DNA of 64,000 nucleotides from Isochrysis galbana (lineage: Eukaryota > Haptophyta > Isochrysidales > Isochrysidaceae): contig CM030939.1 in NCBI GenBank assembly GCA_018136815.1, positions 2,652,419-2,716,418 on the forward strand. Direction: 5' to 3'. A program made the translations under genes and the position numbers. Shown here one piece after another: positions 30,516-41,793 of this stretch. The notes under the pieces are model-generated. The model was not told the DNA's origin, searched no databases, and saw only the letters and a list, made by a program, of their open reading frames with translations. Each line of letters starts with the position of its first letter. Positions within the stretch are counted from its first letter, which is position 1.

Positions 30516-32406
30516 CTAAATAAGCTCCCAATAGGTTCTGGTTTGAGAGATGAGCAAAAAAAATGGGGTCGAGTTTTCTCTGTGTTTCCCGCAGAGTCTA
30601 CATCTTGTGGTGGTCGCCGCTGCGAACCGGTTTCGCGTACCTAGCCTCCTATGGGTAACGTGCTTTAAGTGCAGGTGTTTGTCTGTGTGTTTTAGTAGGG
30701 GGTGGGTATAGAGTTTCGCCACGTGCTTCCATTCGTCGTGCGTTAGGTCTAGCTTGCGGGCCCACGCCTCTCGCGCTGGCTGAGGTTTGTTGCGGGGGCC
30801 GTCCCCTTTGAGCTCTCGCGTTATATCCGACACGGTGATTTGGTCTAGTTGTGTCTTTTCGTTAAGCGTGTACTCGTCCGCAAGAGGGAATTCGAGGTGT
30901 TTCGGGCCTTTTAGTCCATTTTCCCATTTAGCTGGGGCGTAGTAGTGATCCTCCTCGTCCGGTTTTGCTACCACGGTGGTGTCTGTGGTCTCGCCTAGAT
31001 AGTTGGTGTTTGTATAGATCCATATGTTATTCATTCTAGTTATGTACGTGTCGCTCTCGGAGACTTTGGTTTCTCTAGACACTTCTAGCGGCAATGCTGA
31101 CGCGCTCGGCGATCCCGTGCTCGACTCGGCGGGGGCCGGGTCATGGGGCGGGGTCTCTTTTGCTTTTTCTAGGAGGTGCGAGACGTGTTGCACCACCCGC
31201 TCCCACGAGTCTAGGAATTCCGTTTTGTTTATTCTGCTCCCCTTGTGATCGAATATTTCGGGGAGGTGTTCCAGGTATTGAGCGCAATCCTCTCGCGTGT
31301 AAGGTTCCGTGAGGTCCTCGTTTTTATAGATGTTATGTGCAACGTGCGTCTGAAGGGATTCCCATAGGCTGATCCACGCCCCGCGTTTGAGCGGTGGTGG
31401 GTCGTGAGGATTGTGCCATATTGGCTGTGACAGTGCTCCTTCCCTTGTGAGTCTCGTGCGGCGTATGTTTAGGGTCCTGAAGTACACCAAGGTCGGAAAG
31501 CGCAGAAGGCACAGCCGTTTTCGTTCGTCCATTCGGTGATTCCCCTATTGATATCGTCCGTCCGTGGAGTTTCCATTGAATTATCGGCCGGTCGGCACTT
31601 TGCTAGCGCCGCCGAGACCCTTGGGTGCTTGGCATAGCCTGCTACGGCCCAGAAGCGGGCTCGGGCCCGATTCCAAAGCTCGGGCGTCCACCGGGATACG
31701 CCCAAATCGGGCGGTAGCCCTTGGCCGTTCGCCGGCGGATCGCAGCGACGGCTGGGCGGCCGAGACGAGCCTCCCTTTCGACCCGGTGGATCGGTCAGTA
31801 TAGCCGGCAACGGTTTCCTGGTGTTGGTGGTCATGGTGTTGGGCCTCTTGGGCCGGTGTCACGTGCGTCTCTCGCGCGCATGCGACGCGATTGTCTGTCC
31901 GTCCCTGGGCGTCACTGGAGGGCCTCCCTCCTGTGCCGCCTCTCCTTTGTCTCCTGTCCCCCTTGCTGGGGGCCTCAGTGTGCTCATGGATCTTTTCCTT
32001 GTTTTGATGCGGCATCTCCCCATTGGGGTTCTGCCTGTGATGGTGCCGGGCCAGCCCCTCGCGCCGGAGCGCGAGGGCGGTATCGCGGCTGTGTAAGGGC
32101 CGGGCCCGGAGGCCTCCCTTGTTGGAGCGTCCCTCTGGTGAGGTGTGGGTGGTGTGGCTGTGGGTTGTGCTGTAGATGTGTTGCTTGCTGTCTGCTGCCA
32201 GCATGGCAGCTTTGTTCGTGGCGTTCGTGGTGATGCACGGGCGTGGCTCGCCGGCTCCTGTGCCCACCTGGCTGGGAGGGTCGTCCTGGCGCGGTCGCTT
32301 CGGCGACAGCGGCGTGTCCATGAGTTCTTCGTCCATCGCGGCGAGGACAGCGGCAGCGAGAGCGGGCGGCGGCGCGCGCTCCATGACCCTATCGTTTTAA
32401 CGATAG
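30516..32406 (-). mobile_element. Retroelement copy with 5' hairpin, frames shifted
   Basis: Three open segments follow on the minus strand. The first is 32384-31581, starting MERAPPPALAAAVLAAMDEE. The second is METPRTDDINRGITEWTNEN with NGCAFCAF from 31576. The third, 31532-30516 (338 aa), ends EAWARKLDLTHDEWKHVAKL, THRRLGTRNRF and CRLCGKHRENSTPFF. The last block matches the C-terminal region of non-LTR retrotransposon polymerases, where a CxxC...HxxxxC knuckle follows a TRHHRLRTRN-type segment; the His is lost here. Upstream of the first ATG lies the perfect hairpin CTATCGTTTTAACGATAG (32389-32406). No YxDD polymerase motif is visible, so the copy is deleted or non-autonomous. Partial relatives lie at 45728, 61500, 19279, 35433, 46730 and 57465. 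Confidence 0.65.
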
Positions 32407-32424
32407 TTCCCCGGCTCCCATCAT

Positions 32425-32690
32425 AACTCCCCACAAGCTACAATGAGGGAAAACCCATTGAGGCGGACCGACCTACGTCGGGCGACTCTCCGGGAAAAAG
32501 CACTGGGGGGAGGACAAGTATCGAAGGGAGGGGGCAGTGCCCCCTCCCCCCGGTATCACTCGGACACCTGGCTCGTCAGGAATGAGGAATGGCGGGATTC
32601 CGGATTCCGGGACGGAAAGGTGGTGTCCAATTACCAATTAGCTCGTGGGGTTGGCTAGGATATGACATAAATTATTATTATTATGTCTTG
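32425..32690 (+). mobile_element. Retroposon 3' part
   Basis: The sequence from CGGTATCACTCGGACACCTG through GTGGGGTTGGCTAGGATATG to an ATTATTATTATT tail matches the 3' end of the 13874-14761 element. The 5' part (32425-32505) recurs reversed at 1433-1515. Confidence 0.7.
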
Positions 32691-32761
32691 AGTGAGCGCT
32701 AGTCGCGTCCGTTTACCGCGCCGCGACCCATACAAATTTGTTAAAAATTAAAATTTATACT
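32689..32761 (+). repeat. 72-bp repeat, inverted copy at 60450-60522
   Basis: TTGAGTGAGCGCTAGTCGCG, CCGCGCCGCGACCCATACAA and TTTGTTAAAAATTAAAATTT match the reverse complement at 60.45 kb with few differences. Confidence 0.75.
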
Positions 32762-33015
32762 ACTACTACTTAGTAGTAGTTTCACAATAGACGGGACCAC
32801 ATACTTTTATTCAAGATAGACGGGGTAAAGTATTATCCTTCTATTCTTCAAGGCGCGCTTGGTGCTCCCACCCATCCGCTCTGCCCCGCACTGCGGCCGT
32901 CGCTCTCCCCTCCACCTCTCTCTCTCTCATTGCCCTCTCTTGGCTGCTTGCGGAGGCGCACGCGGAGGAAGGGGAGGGGGGGCGGGCGGGGACGGGGGGG
33001 GCCAGGGGCAAAGGG

Positions 33016-33826
33016 ATGCGCCGGCTGACCGTTGGCCTGCTCTTGCTCCCGTTCGCCGCGGTCGCATGGCTGCAGTGGGCTTGCTCACTGCCTGGCAGCC
33101 GCAGAGCCGCGAGAGTACCGGCGGAGGCGGAGGACGCGGCCGTAGCACTGCTTGCCGTGCGCAAAGCCGTGTTGGCCGAGCGCAAAGAGCGCGAGGCGTC
33201 CGAGCGTGCGACACGCCTGGACGCGCCGCAGGAGCAGCCCGCCAGTGATCCCGCCGAGTGGCGTGCCTTTGGTCAGTGCACCTTGTGCCATGGGGTGGTG
33301 CTGGACGCTGGAGCCCATGGACAGATACGGTTGCACCTGCGGCCCGAGTGGTGCAGCGCGTCGGAGGCTTACGTGCGCGCGGTCGCCGCCCATTTGTCGG
33401 GGACCTCCAACGTGTACCGTCTCGAGCCCGGCTTCCTCATCCAGGGTAGGCTTGCTGCCAATGGTGTCGGCACGCTTCGCAAGACGGCGCGCGCTCGCAA
33501 GGTAAGTTCCAGGGAATACTTGCCTGTTTCCTCCCTCGGTTGTCCAAATTGACCGCCGTCCCTTCCGCGCCGTGCATCCACAGGTGATGGAACGTGGCGA
33601 GGTAGGTTGGGCGGGTGGGAGCAATGGCCCCGATTTTTTTCTGTACCTAGGCGATGGCCCAGCCACTTGGCTTGGTGCTCCACATGAGGGCACCGTGTTT
33701 GCCGAGGTTGCGGATGAAGAATCGATGGCAGTGGCCCATCGAATCTCGCTATTGCCAGTGCCCCCGACGAAGCCAGGATCAATGCACATACTTGAAAAAG
33801 CGGTGCGCTGCGCCGTGCCTAAATGA
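33016..33826 (+). CDS. Cyclophilin-fold-like type II membrane protein, two exons
   Basis: Exon 1 is 33016-33501 and exon 2 33584-33826. The 82-nt GTAAGT...CCACAG intron leaves codons whole, giving 242 aa. Residues 5-25 (TVGLLLLPFAAVAWLQWACS) form a signal anchor after MRR, placing the rest in the secretory lumen. An Ala/Glu-rich coiled-coil stem follows. The C-terminal half keeps a cyclophilin-like order: GQIRLHLRPEWCSASEAYVR, NVYRLEPGFLIQGRL, VMERGEVGWAGGSNGPDFFL and VFAEVADEESMAVAHRIS. These correspond to the first strands, the GFxxQGG-like segment, the GTVxMA...GTNGSQFFI-like segment and the VFGxV strand of peptidyl-prolyl isomerases. The catalytic FH..Q and W/H residues are not conserved, so enzyme activity is doubtful. 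A second gene of the same fold follows on the same strand. Confidence 0.6.
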
Positions 33827-34255
33827 AGAATGATCCCAAGCATTACGCACCGGCCAAATGCTTCGTTGCGCCTGAGTACACCTCGCTTAATCTCGACTCT
33901 CTAGGATGCAAAGGGCGCACTCGAACAGCGGTGGATGCCTTAGTACACACCTTTCTCATCCAACCCTCATTGCCCCGTGGTGGCTTTCAGGTCCCGCTCA
34001 ACGTTCGCACTTGGGACCAGCCCAGCGCGCCCATGGATGGTGGGCTACTATGGGATAGGGACGTCCACACGCAACGGGGCGCCTCAAGAACGGCTACGGA
34101 AAATATGATGTCACCATACTCTACTCCACTCCTCAAAGTGGCAGGAGCATCCGTTGATCGGCAAGCAGCTGGATGCGCGCCTCAGTGCCACGCGCTCTCG
34201 CACACCGAGCTGCATGGGTCTGTCGTCACATGGGGCGCTCATAACTTGCAACCTA
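33827..34255. other. Spacer between the two cyclophilin-like genes
   Basis: An ORF from 33823 overlaps the previous stop by one codon but lacks any domain and probably represents 3' and 5' untranslated DNA. Short exons of the next gene could lie here. Confidence 0.35.
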
Positions 34256-35341
34256 ATGCTTCGGCATGTAAGCCAACTGTACTCCCGTAGTTATCTCATT
34301 GTAGTCTTCGCACTTCGCTTGGCATCTGGGTTTCAACCCCCTCCACTTTCCAGCTCCGCTGTCCCCTCGCTGTCCTCATCAGGCTGCGATCAGTGTGCAC
34401 GAACGCCCAAATGTGATGTGTGGGTCTATTGTGGTTCGGCTGTTCGCTGCAATACAAGCTATCGCCAGTGTTGGCTAAAGCGAAACCCGACGATTTGGGG
34501 CGAGAGCCATGGATCGGTGAGTCAGAATTCGCAGCCCACAGTAGTCGTTGGAATATCAGACCGATGGATATCTGGATCTGTAACTGCTGCCCCACTCGAG
34601 CACCCCAGCGGTGCAGGGTGGCGGCCTCCCCTACCCTCTGATGCCGACTTCGTTCTTAGCTGGGGCGGCGCGTGCGCCAAAGAGGCGGCAGGGAGGGACG
34701 CCAGCAACCCTAATGCCCAGCGTGTGCGCATAGCCCTGCGAGCGCGTACCGCACCTCGTGCTGCCTTGCGCATGAGAGCTTTGATCACCTCAAAGTCCTG
34801 CCGTTGTGGCAGTGAGGGCGACGGCGAGAGCCGCCGAATTGGTAGATACTTTCATGACCCTTGTTGGTTAGGTGGGGCTTCAGCCCCCCATCCGGGTTGG
34901 GGCGATGAGAACTTACCCGATGGAGCTGGCCCCGGCAGTCGGTGGGAATATGGAAGCGCCCTGGTGGTGGGGTCTCTTGGGAGCTTGTCGAGCTCTATCG
35001 TACATGCTGCTGGACGCGAGGGCGCAGTTCGGGCTTTGGAACATTCATTCCAATTGGCCAACACCTCTACCCCTCCAGCTGTTGAAGGTGGGCCGACAAC
35101 AGTGCGTCGTGGGAGCATCTTTTGGCTTTCCAGTGGTGCAAGGACTGGCGATGGCCCTGCGTTTGGCATTGCTCTAGCCGACCACCCACACCTAGGAGTG
35201 TCTCGAACAGTATGGGCAGATGTCATTACCGAAGATATGCCCTTGCTCGACGCTCTCGCTACTCCACTAGTATATGATGGCCGGGAGATGTCAGCGCTCA
35301 TCTTCCCCATGTCAATCGAGCTGCTTCCCATGAATGCGTAG
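34256..35341 (+). CDS. Secreted PAN/apple-like and cyclophilin-like protein
   Basis: The ATG at 34256 puts a hydrophobic signal (SYLIVVFALRLASG) near the N-terminus; an in-frame ATG at 34154 is possible but would bury it. The product has 361 aa. A Cys-rich block follows (GCDQCARTPKCDVWVYCGSA, then CNTSYRQCWLKR), resembling the CxxxxxCxxWxY...CWLK core of PAN/apple modules that bind sugars or proteins. The C-terminal half has RVRIALRARTAPRAALRM, VRRGSIFWLSSGARTGDGPA, FGIALADHPHLGVSRTVWAD and VITEDMPLLDALATP, the same cyclophilin-like strand order as the preceding gene. Canonical isomerase active-site residues are absent. The two genes look like diverged members of one algal family arranged in tandem. 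Confidence 0.55.
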   Translation: MLRHVSQLYSRSYLIVVFALRLASGFQPPPLSSSAVPSLSSSGCDQCARTPKCDVWVYCGSAVRCNTSYRQCWLKRNPTIWGESHGSVSQNSQPTVVVGISDRWISGSVTAAPLEHPSGAGWRPPLPSDADFVLSWGGACAKEAAGRDASNPNAQRVRIALRARTAPRAALRMRALITSKSCRCGSEGDGESRRIGRYFHDPCWLGGASAPHPGWGDENLPDGAGPGSRWEYGSALVVGSLGSLSSSIVHAAGREGAVRALEHSFQLANTSTPPAVEGGPTTVRRGSIFWLSSGARTGDGPAFGIALADHPHLGVSRTVWADVITEDMPLLDALATPLVYDGREMSALIFPMSIELLPMNA

Positions 35342-35432
35342 ATAGTCTCTCAATACTGTCTCAATCTCAATACTGCTCGATCTCACTGGAGAACCCACAT
35401 TTGGTGGGCGGCGTACGTGAAGCGAGGCGAAA

Positions 35433-35597
35433 AAGCTTTGGCGCAGGTACATCCTCACCGACTTCGATGGAATTCACTATGACGGCATTCAATTCTCCAG
35501 CGACCATGTCATTAAACGAATGATTGATCGATTCACCAACCTTTGCAAGGCGGCAGTACATAGCAACTCTACTAACGCAGCCTATGAGCTTAAGTAG
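35433..35597 (+). pseudogene. Retroelement polymerase C-terminal fragment
   Basis: The frame reads WRRYILTDFDGIHYDGIQFS, DHVIKRMIDRFTNLCKAAVH, then SNSTNAAYELK and a stop. It is closely similar to the tail at 19279-19662 (WRYILTDFDFYRVHFHNIDF, LRRVIMRFATLH), which shows the family's true C-terminus. Confidence 0.6.
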
Positions 35598-35679
35598 ACA
35601 TGGGCCGGCAATGCAGAAAAATAGGTAGCTGATAGCTGAATGCTGAATGACTTATGACTTCAGCCCCTCATACCAACTA

Positions 35680-36540
35680 ATAATAATTAATGTTATATCC
35701 TAGCCAACCCCACTAGCTAATTGGACACAACTTCTCCGTCCCGGAATCCCGCCATGCCAGACGAGCCAGGTGTCCGAGTGCTACCGGGGGGAGGGGAGAC
35801 TGCCCCCTCCCCTCGATATTTGTCCTGCCCCCAGTCTGCGCACCCCAGCACGCCCTCTCCTCGAGTCCACGCTGGGGGGAAACCCCTTTCGGGTAAAAAC
35901 CACGCAGGGGGGTGGGGGCTCGTGAAATGGAGCCCAGAAGCGCTAATCACTCCTCGCCGAAGCGAGTAGCCACGGCGAGCCGCGGCCCTTCCCTCCTGGT
36001 TTGGTGCTCCCGTCTTCGCTCTTACCTAAACAGGGCGAGAAAACATGTTAACGCCGGAGGGGAGAGCTGCCACTCCCCCCTCCCCTCCCTCTTCCCTCTT
36101 CCTCCTCTCTTCCCTGCGGCTCTGGCCATGGCGCGCGCCTGCGGCCGCCCTCTTCAGGTCCTCAGGAGTCCTGCAGGGGGCCTAGGAGCACAGATCAAGG
36201 GGCAGGTGAGGCTGGGGCATGGCCTTGGCCCCTCCTGCCTCTCCCTCGCTGGCTCTCGCGCCCCTGCCGGTCGACTGGAGCTGGCTGGGGGGGGGGGGGG
36301 TCCTGATTAGGGGGGCCCAGGGGGAGGAGGAGGAGGGGTTGGTGAGAGCGACAAGCTGGCCAGCGCGGGCCAGGGCGTGCGATCTGTGCCCGGCTCTCTA
36401 GGAGAGTCTGGGCAGTCTGAGTGCGTCCCCCCTGCATGCCAAGAGGCAGCGCAGGGGGGTGGATGGTTCTCGCCCCCCATGAGGGGAGTCGAGAGAGTGG
36501 GGGGGGGGCGCGAGGCCCCCCTCCATGGTGACCAATCATA
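35680..36540 (-). mobile_element. Retroposon copy, near full length
   Basis: This is the reverse-oriented relative of 13874-14761. The tail side begins TAATTAATGTTATATCCTAG, and the body keeps CGAGCCAGGTGTCCGAGTGC, GTCCACGCTGGGGGGAAACC and TGGCGCGCGCCTGCGGCC blocks. The 5' hairpin end is degraded near 36500-36540. No target duplication could be identified. Confidence 0.75.
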
Positions 36541-37952
36541 AGATTAGTGAGCCCCTCATGCTACCTCATACCAACTATCAACTGGGTAGGCCTTGGTAAA
36601 AAAATCTCCTAATATTCTCGCCCCGCACGCGGCCTTGACTCCCTAGCTTGCAGCCACGCCCGCCCCCTTCTCACCCCCTTTCCCTGCCGCTTGCGGCTTG
36701 CGGCGGGTCCCTCGTGCTCTACTTAGTTAGGGGGCTCGGATCACGGGATTTTCAACGGGAGGCGGCGTGAGCCAGTCCCCGATGATCTAGTTCTCTTCTT
36801 CCTCCTGAAACCTACTTTTATAAGTGGGGTCAATCAATGGGGGCCTCGCGTCCCCCTCCGCTCCATCGCGGACACCCTCTTGGGTCTTGGGTGGGCCCGC
36901 ACCAACCAACCCCAACCCCAGCCCCTGCCAGAAGGCAGAAGGCAGGGGCTGGGCACTAAATAAACAACCTGACCCAGACCCCTAGTGGGCGCGGGTCGCG
37001 ACTCGCACTCCCACGCCCGCGATGGGCCTGCCCTCGAGCTGACCTCCCCTCCATCCCAGGTCCCAGGTCGCCAGGCAAACAGAGGCCTCTGGGAGGCTCC
37101 CATGGCCGACGAGGCGAGCGTGGGAGAGGCAAGGGCAGGGGGAGCCAGGGGCTGAGCCCCAGCCTCCACTGCCCCCTGAGACACTAAGCCCAAAAGACAC
37201 ACTAGTACCCAGAGCAGAGCTCCTCGCACTAGCCACCAAGCTGGGGGTGGCTCATATAGTCGAGGAACAGCCAAAAAATAAACACGAGACACGCTACTAC
37301 AATCTACAAGACAGCAAGACACACATACGTACGATGGTCGACGTTGAAAACAACGACGCAATACATAACAATAACAGAGCGCACAACCTGGCAACACAAA
37401 CACTAGCCCGCCCAAAGGCCTTCCCGGACCCCATACTCCGAACCGGGCTCAAGGTAGTGCACCTGGGCCGGACGGCCAAATGAAGGCTTATTACCTTAGG
37501 GCTTCTTTGGCCTCCAATTTTCTTGTACATGGGTTAGAGTACGGTAGCAGGTACAACGTACCGGCAGTCCAGAATAGGTGTCAGCCACCCCGAATCTTCA
37601 GAATATTTTTATCGGCTCAAAGTTGGGGCCAGAGCTGCACACTACCCACACATATGATCGAAATATGTGGGCTCAACGACAAGACACAGACAGTGAACAC
37701 ATGTCGCATCGCGTGTGTCGCATCGCTTGAGACTTTACGTTTTGCATTGACACAGCACGAGTTTCATGTCGCATCGGCGAGGGAGTCAACTGCTGCACCG
37801 TTTGTAGCCCTATAGCCTATCTCCGATCAGTGCCATTGTAGTATCTGTGCGCTCGCGGCAAGCAATCCCTAGCGCCGCTGCCTCACTAGAGGAGGACCAA
37901 GTGTGTGTATGATTCACATGCATTAGATTTGCGATGGTTGTGTTCCTCCAAA
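36541..37952. other. Repeat debris without a supported host gene
   Basis: 36597-36645 is a reverse copy of the recurrent motif (CTAATATTCTCGCCCC, then GCACGCGG). 36880-37220 contains rearranged retroposon body sequence. 37420-37485 is the GGCCTTCCCGGACCCCATAC repeat. The small ORF at 37247-37483 ends inside that repeat and is probably element-derived. Confidence 0.5.
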
Positions 37953-39610
37953 CTATGCATTGCTGTAGATCATCTCGCGCAGATTCCTGCTCGCACCAGT
38001 GGCTTCAGTCCAGCTGTTGTGTGGCATGCTATCGGGCCTTTGCAACACATTGACGTCCATGCCATTTGTATTGCCAACGCCTCTACGAGATTCGCTAATT
38101 GAGTCCTTGTAGAGCTCGCTGTTCGAATTGACGGCACGCGGCAGATGGCGCACGGGACTGTGCGGCCACAGAGGCTCGACGATGGTCTGCAATCTCCGTC
38201 GTGCCTGCCATCAAGAGGTACATGGAGTGAGCCTTTGCGGGAGTCGCTGATGCATCACGTTTCCGCTATGAGCATGTGCCATGCCCGAACACCTCAAATC
38301 AGCGCTATGTGGGATGATGCAATCTGCACGAGCCTCACATCTTTGCAGTAGTCCCACGCCTTTCTCTCAAAGGTGCCCTCTTGCTCGTGGTTTCTTGTTG
38401 TTCGATGCAACGAATGGTTCGACATTGCCTCATCCAATAGGTTCAAACACTTCTTACACTCTAAGCGTAGCTCCTCATTGCTCTCTTGAAGGCGTTTGAC
38501 TTCGTTGTTCTTCGCCTCGAGCGCAGCCATCGTCATGTCATCAGTGGCATGGGCTAGACTCAATGGCGTCCTCTGCCGATAGAAACCAGGCGCGACGCGG
38601 TCGTGAGGACTAGCTAGGGTGAACGAGGGCGGAAGGGAGTGGTCCGTGTGCGACCCAGGGGTGCGCGACAAGTTACGTCCACGCTTCGGCGTGGCCACCT
38701 GACCGGCAAATCAGAGCAAAAAAAGGGGGATAGTTGGTGGGTAGTGCGTTGTGAGCACGGGCAACCCGGAGTGGGCGCAGTGAGTAGCCGCTCGGGCTCC
38801 GTGCTTGCAATGCAGGACAAATCCCTGAGCAGGCCGTACCTCATTAATCCCAGCGAGGATCCCGTCGCCGATGTTGAAGGGTAGGGCCGAGAGCATTGGA
38901 AGCAGGAATTTGCGACGAAAGCCGAAGCGCTCGTTGTATACTACTACGTCGCGCCGGTCGCCCCCCCCGTCCAAAAGCTTCTGAGGCGACATGAGCGGTG
39001 ACACGAGCGGGCTTGCAATGGATAAAGAGCGCCGTGGAAACGGAGAGCCGTCACTGCCCTCGTCGATGCTCAAGGGCGTCTCCGTCGAGGCTCTGGCAGC
39101 CGCGGCCGCACAACGTGCTTGTCGGGCGACGACAAGTACGTTGGAAGCGCGCAAGAAAATGGCTGCTGCCCAGTCGTGCACCTCGCCAATCGACATGCGC
39201 GCAGGCAAAGCTAAGGAGAGCGCCGTCAGGCTGGCGGCAACGATGCCCACGTAGCTCTGGAGCGTCATGGCTGTGCACCACGCGGCGAGCTGCGGCGCGA
39301 CGAGAAGCGCGCCCCACTCTGCCATCGTCCAGAGGACCGACGCGCCGAGCAGCTGCAGCGCGCACGAGACGAGCCAGCGCAGGAGGCGCGTCGAGTAGGG
39401 TGTTGTGCTGTGTTGTGGTGCTGTGGCGAGGTCTCGCAGCACGGACCGCTCAAGCCGTCGGAGAGCGACCGCCGCGACGCAGGCGGCTGGGAAGACAGAT
39501 GCTTCACCTTCTAGCGCGGTCGAAAGCATCGGACGCGATAGCGCGTACGAGAGTGGCAGCACGAGAGAGGGGTCGAGTGGACCAAGCCGCTCAGCGCTCA
39601 CCTCAGACAT
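37953..39610 (-). CDS. Multi-pass membrane protein with coiled coil, three exons
   Basis: Exons are 39610-38840, 38698-38339 and 38186-37953. The introns GTACGG...GGTCAG and GTGAGG...TTGCAG leave whole codons, giving 454 aa. The ATG at 39610 opens MSEVSAERLGPLDPSLVLPL; the in-frame sequence further upstream looks like leader. Hydrophobic helices lie at about 130-150 (WLVSCALQLLGASVLWTMAE) and 155-190 (TLQSYVGIVAASLTALSLAL), with an amphipathic stretch AAIFLRASNVLVVARQARC. Exon 1 ends RKFLLPMLSALPFNIGDGIL, exon 2 carries a coiled coil (MAALEAKNNEVKRLQESNEE, then LRLECKKCLNLLDEA), and exon 3 is hydrophilic. No family is recognised. The exon-2 acceptor follows a strong T-rich tract, which supports the join. 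Confidence 0.65.
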
Positions 39611-40760
39611 CGAGAAAGCAAGAGGCGGGCCTGGGCGAGGAGTGCCGGAGGAGGGATGAGGGGGAGCTGGCAGAGGAGAACACGAGAGTACAAGAGTGAG
39701 CGACAGACAGCTCTTTGTGCGAGTCTGCTCGAGAGAGCGCGCCTGAGAGAGGGAGGAGGAGAGAGAGAGCAGCTTGAGGAGGCGCGCGCCAGATGCCGCT
39801 GGCGCAAGCGTCCCCACCCTTCACTTTCCAAGAAAAGACTGTTTATTTTAAGACCGGGCAAAGTTAGTCAGTGTTTGCTGCTTATTAAGGTGGCGGCCGT
39901 ACCGATTCGGGGGGGGGGTTTCCTGCCGCGAACCACCTGCCGCGAACCACCAGCCAGCCCTCCTCCATGGACTTGTATGGGCTGGCTGGTGACTTCAGCA
40001 TGCTCCCTGGAGGTGCTGGGCCGGGCGCACAAGGCTCTGCCGCCTCTCAGGCCGCCCCGGACGACGCGGGCTCGCCTAAGGACTCGCCATCTCCAGGCGC
40101 CAGGCGAAGGGCCGCCTACGCAGCGGCATGTCCTGCAGGTGCCGAACGAGTTCCCGGACTCCTCAGACTTTCTCTGTCTGGTGTGTGACAAGGACCGTGC
40201 AGAGGTGCAGGAGGCGCTGGCGCCCTCCTCGGGAGATTGCCGGTGCGCCGGCGCTGATTTTCTTCGGTGAGCATCTCCTTCAGCATCTTCGATAGGCTCG
40301 CCACCGTGCCGACGGTCGCATCGCTATTGAAGCTTGAAGTGCACAAACCCGAGGCCGATCACGCGCATCTCGAGTTGCTCGCGGAGTCAATCGAGCTGCT
40401 GCTGCGTCGGGTCTGCCGATCGCCCGCCAGGGTGTGCTCCGCAAGTTTTCGCATCCTTGGCCATTTTAGCGAGGGAAGATCTCATTTCGGTGACAGTGTA
40501 CAGTGTTGACACCGCAAGTCTCCCAGCGTTGGTACAAGGAGAGGGCGATGGCGTAGCGCTCCACCAGGGCTTTGAGCTCGTTCTCGGAGTTGGTGCGGCG
40601 CTTCATGGCGATGTATTTGTCCAGCTCGGCGTGGTCAGCCTTGTCGATTGCTCGCTCATCCCGTACCTACTTAGCCAAATAGGAATGTCTATGAGCTCTT
40701 AAGAGTGAACTGCGACTTCCCAATCAAATAAAAGTAATACTACTATCCCGCGAAGGCCAG
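39611..40760. other. Unassigned region with short ORFs
   Basis: On the plus strand 39967-40188 reads MDLYGLAGDFSMLPGGAGPG and a shifted frame reads VPNEFPDSSDFLCLVCDKDR. This suggests one decayed gene, possibly retroelement-derived, but nothing is recognised. 40765-40812 has ATATCTATATCTAKCTAGAT palindromes. No other gene is supported. Confidence 0.35.
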
Positions 40761-40812
40761 TATCTATATCTATCTAGATAGCGAAGGGCTCGTATCTATA
40801 TCTAGCTAGATG

Positions 40813-41707
40813 GCAGATTTCCTCCAGACCCTGATATCTAGACAGGACAAAATCCAACCTATTCATAGCCTTAGCATTGTCGCAAACTTGCGCGAGCAGC
40901 AGCGCTGGGTTTCTGCCAAGATGGCGGGAGGTGTGCGCATGTGCAGGCATCCCATGCATGGCGCTGAGTGGGCACCAGGGGCCCTGGTGCATGCGCGCGA
41001 GCGCAAGTGCGCACTCCGCCTCGAGCTCCGATGCACTGTCCACTGGACGGAGGAGGGACATGGGCGCGAGAGGAGAGGCAAAGAGGCAAAGAAACAAGGG
41101 GGGGGGGGGGGAAGGGGAGGGGGAGGGGGGGGAGGGGGGGGAGGGGTATTGTTCCTTTTTTATATACATTTCACATTTCACGGGGCATTTGTGAAAAAAC
41201 AACCAAACCTGAGGTTGCAGCCTCTGCGCCAGAGGCTCAGGAGCGCCAGCGAGGGAGAGGCAGGGGAGGCCAGGGCCCAGCCCCAGCCTCCTCTGCCCCT
41301 AGAGCTGGCCTCCAAGAGCCTGTAGGGGTCGCCAGGGGCAGCTGCAGGCCTGCCGCAGGCGCGCCATCGCGCGTGCCGCAGGAGAGGGGAGAGAGAGCGC
41401 GGAGAAGGGGGTGGGCGGAGCGAGAGCTCCGCTCACCGAAAAATAGGTAAAGGTAAGTCCCGCACCTGTTTACAGGATAAGTCGGGGCTGAGGCCGCCGC
41501 CCACGCCCACTCGGAGACACAGGAGGAAGGGGGGGAATGATCACCGGTCACCGGGGGGAGGCGCGGGCCACCGGACCATATCTAAGCCCTTCACCCCTAC
41601 CCCCCTAGTATTGCACGGGGGGAGTCGCCTTATGGCGGGGGGAGAAGGGCCGGGGGAGTGGGGGTGTAGAAAGTTTCCTACGTGAGTAGAAAGTAGAAAG
41701 TAGAGGG
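40813..41707. other. Spacer with poly-G and retroposon fragment
   Basis: 41097-41152 is G-rich. About 41225-41400 resembles the interior of the 13874 retroposon (GCGAGGGAGAGGCAGG...CCAGCCTC...CTGCAGGCCTGCCGCAGGCG). No gene is supported. Confidence 0.45.
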
Positions 41708-41793
41708 TCCACGGCCGCGTGTGCGGTGAGACTATTGAAAGGTTTAATTGATGTTGCCCTCCGCACCCCCCTAGTGAGTGACCGGGCTATTTC
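41708..41793. repeat. Recurrent motif copy fused to a 41-bp integrase-side repeat
   Basis: GGTCCACGGCCGCGTGTGCGG with TGAGACTATTGAAAGG matches 1702-1742. 41750-41790 matches the reverse complement of 30457-30497, which ends the integrase relic. Confidence 0.65.

Noticed and set aside
36834-37415. Minus-strand 193-codon ORF with hydrophobic, Cys-rich start
   Set aside because: It overlaps rearranged retroposon body sequence and has no domain or consistent composition.
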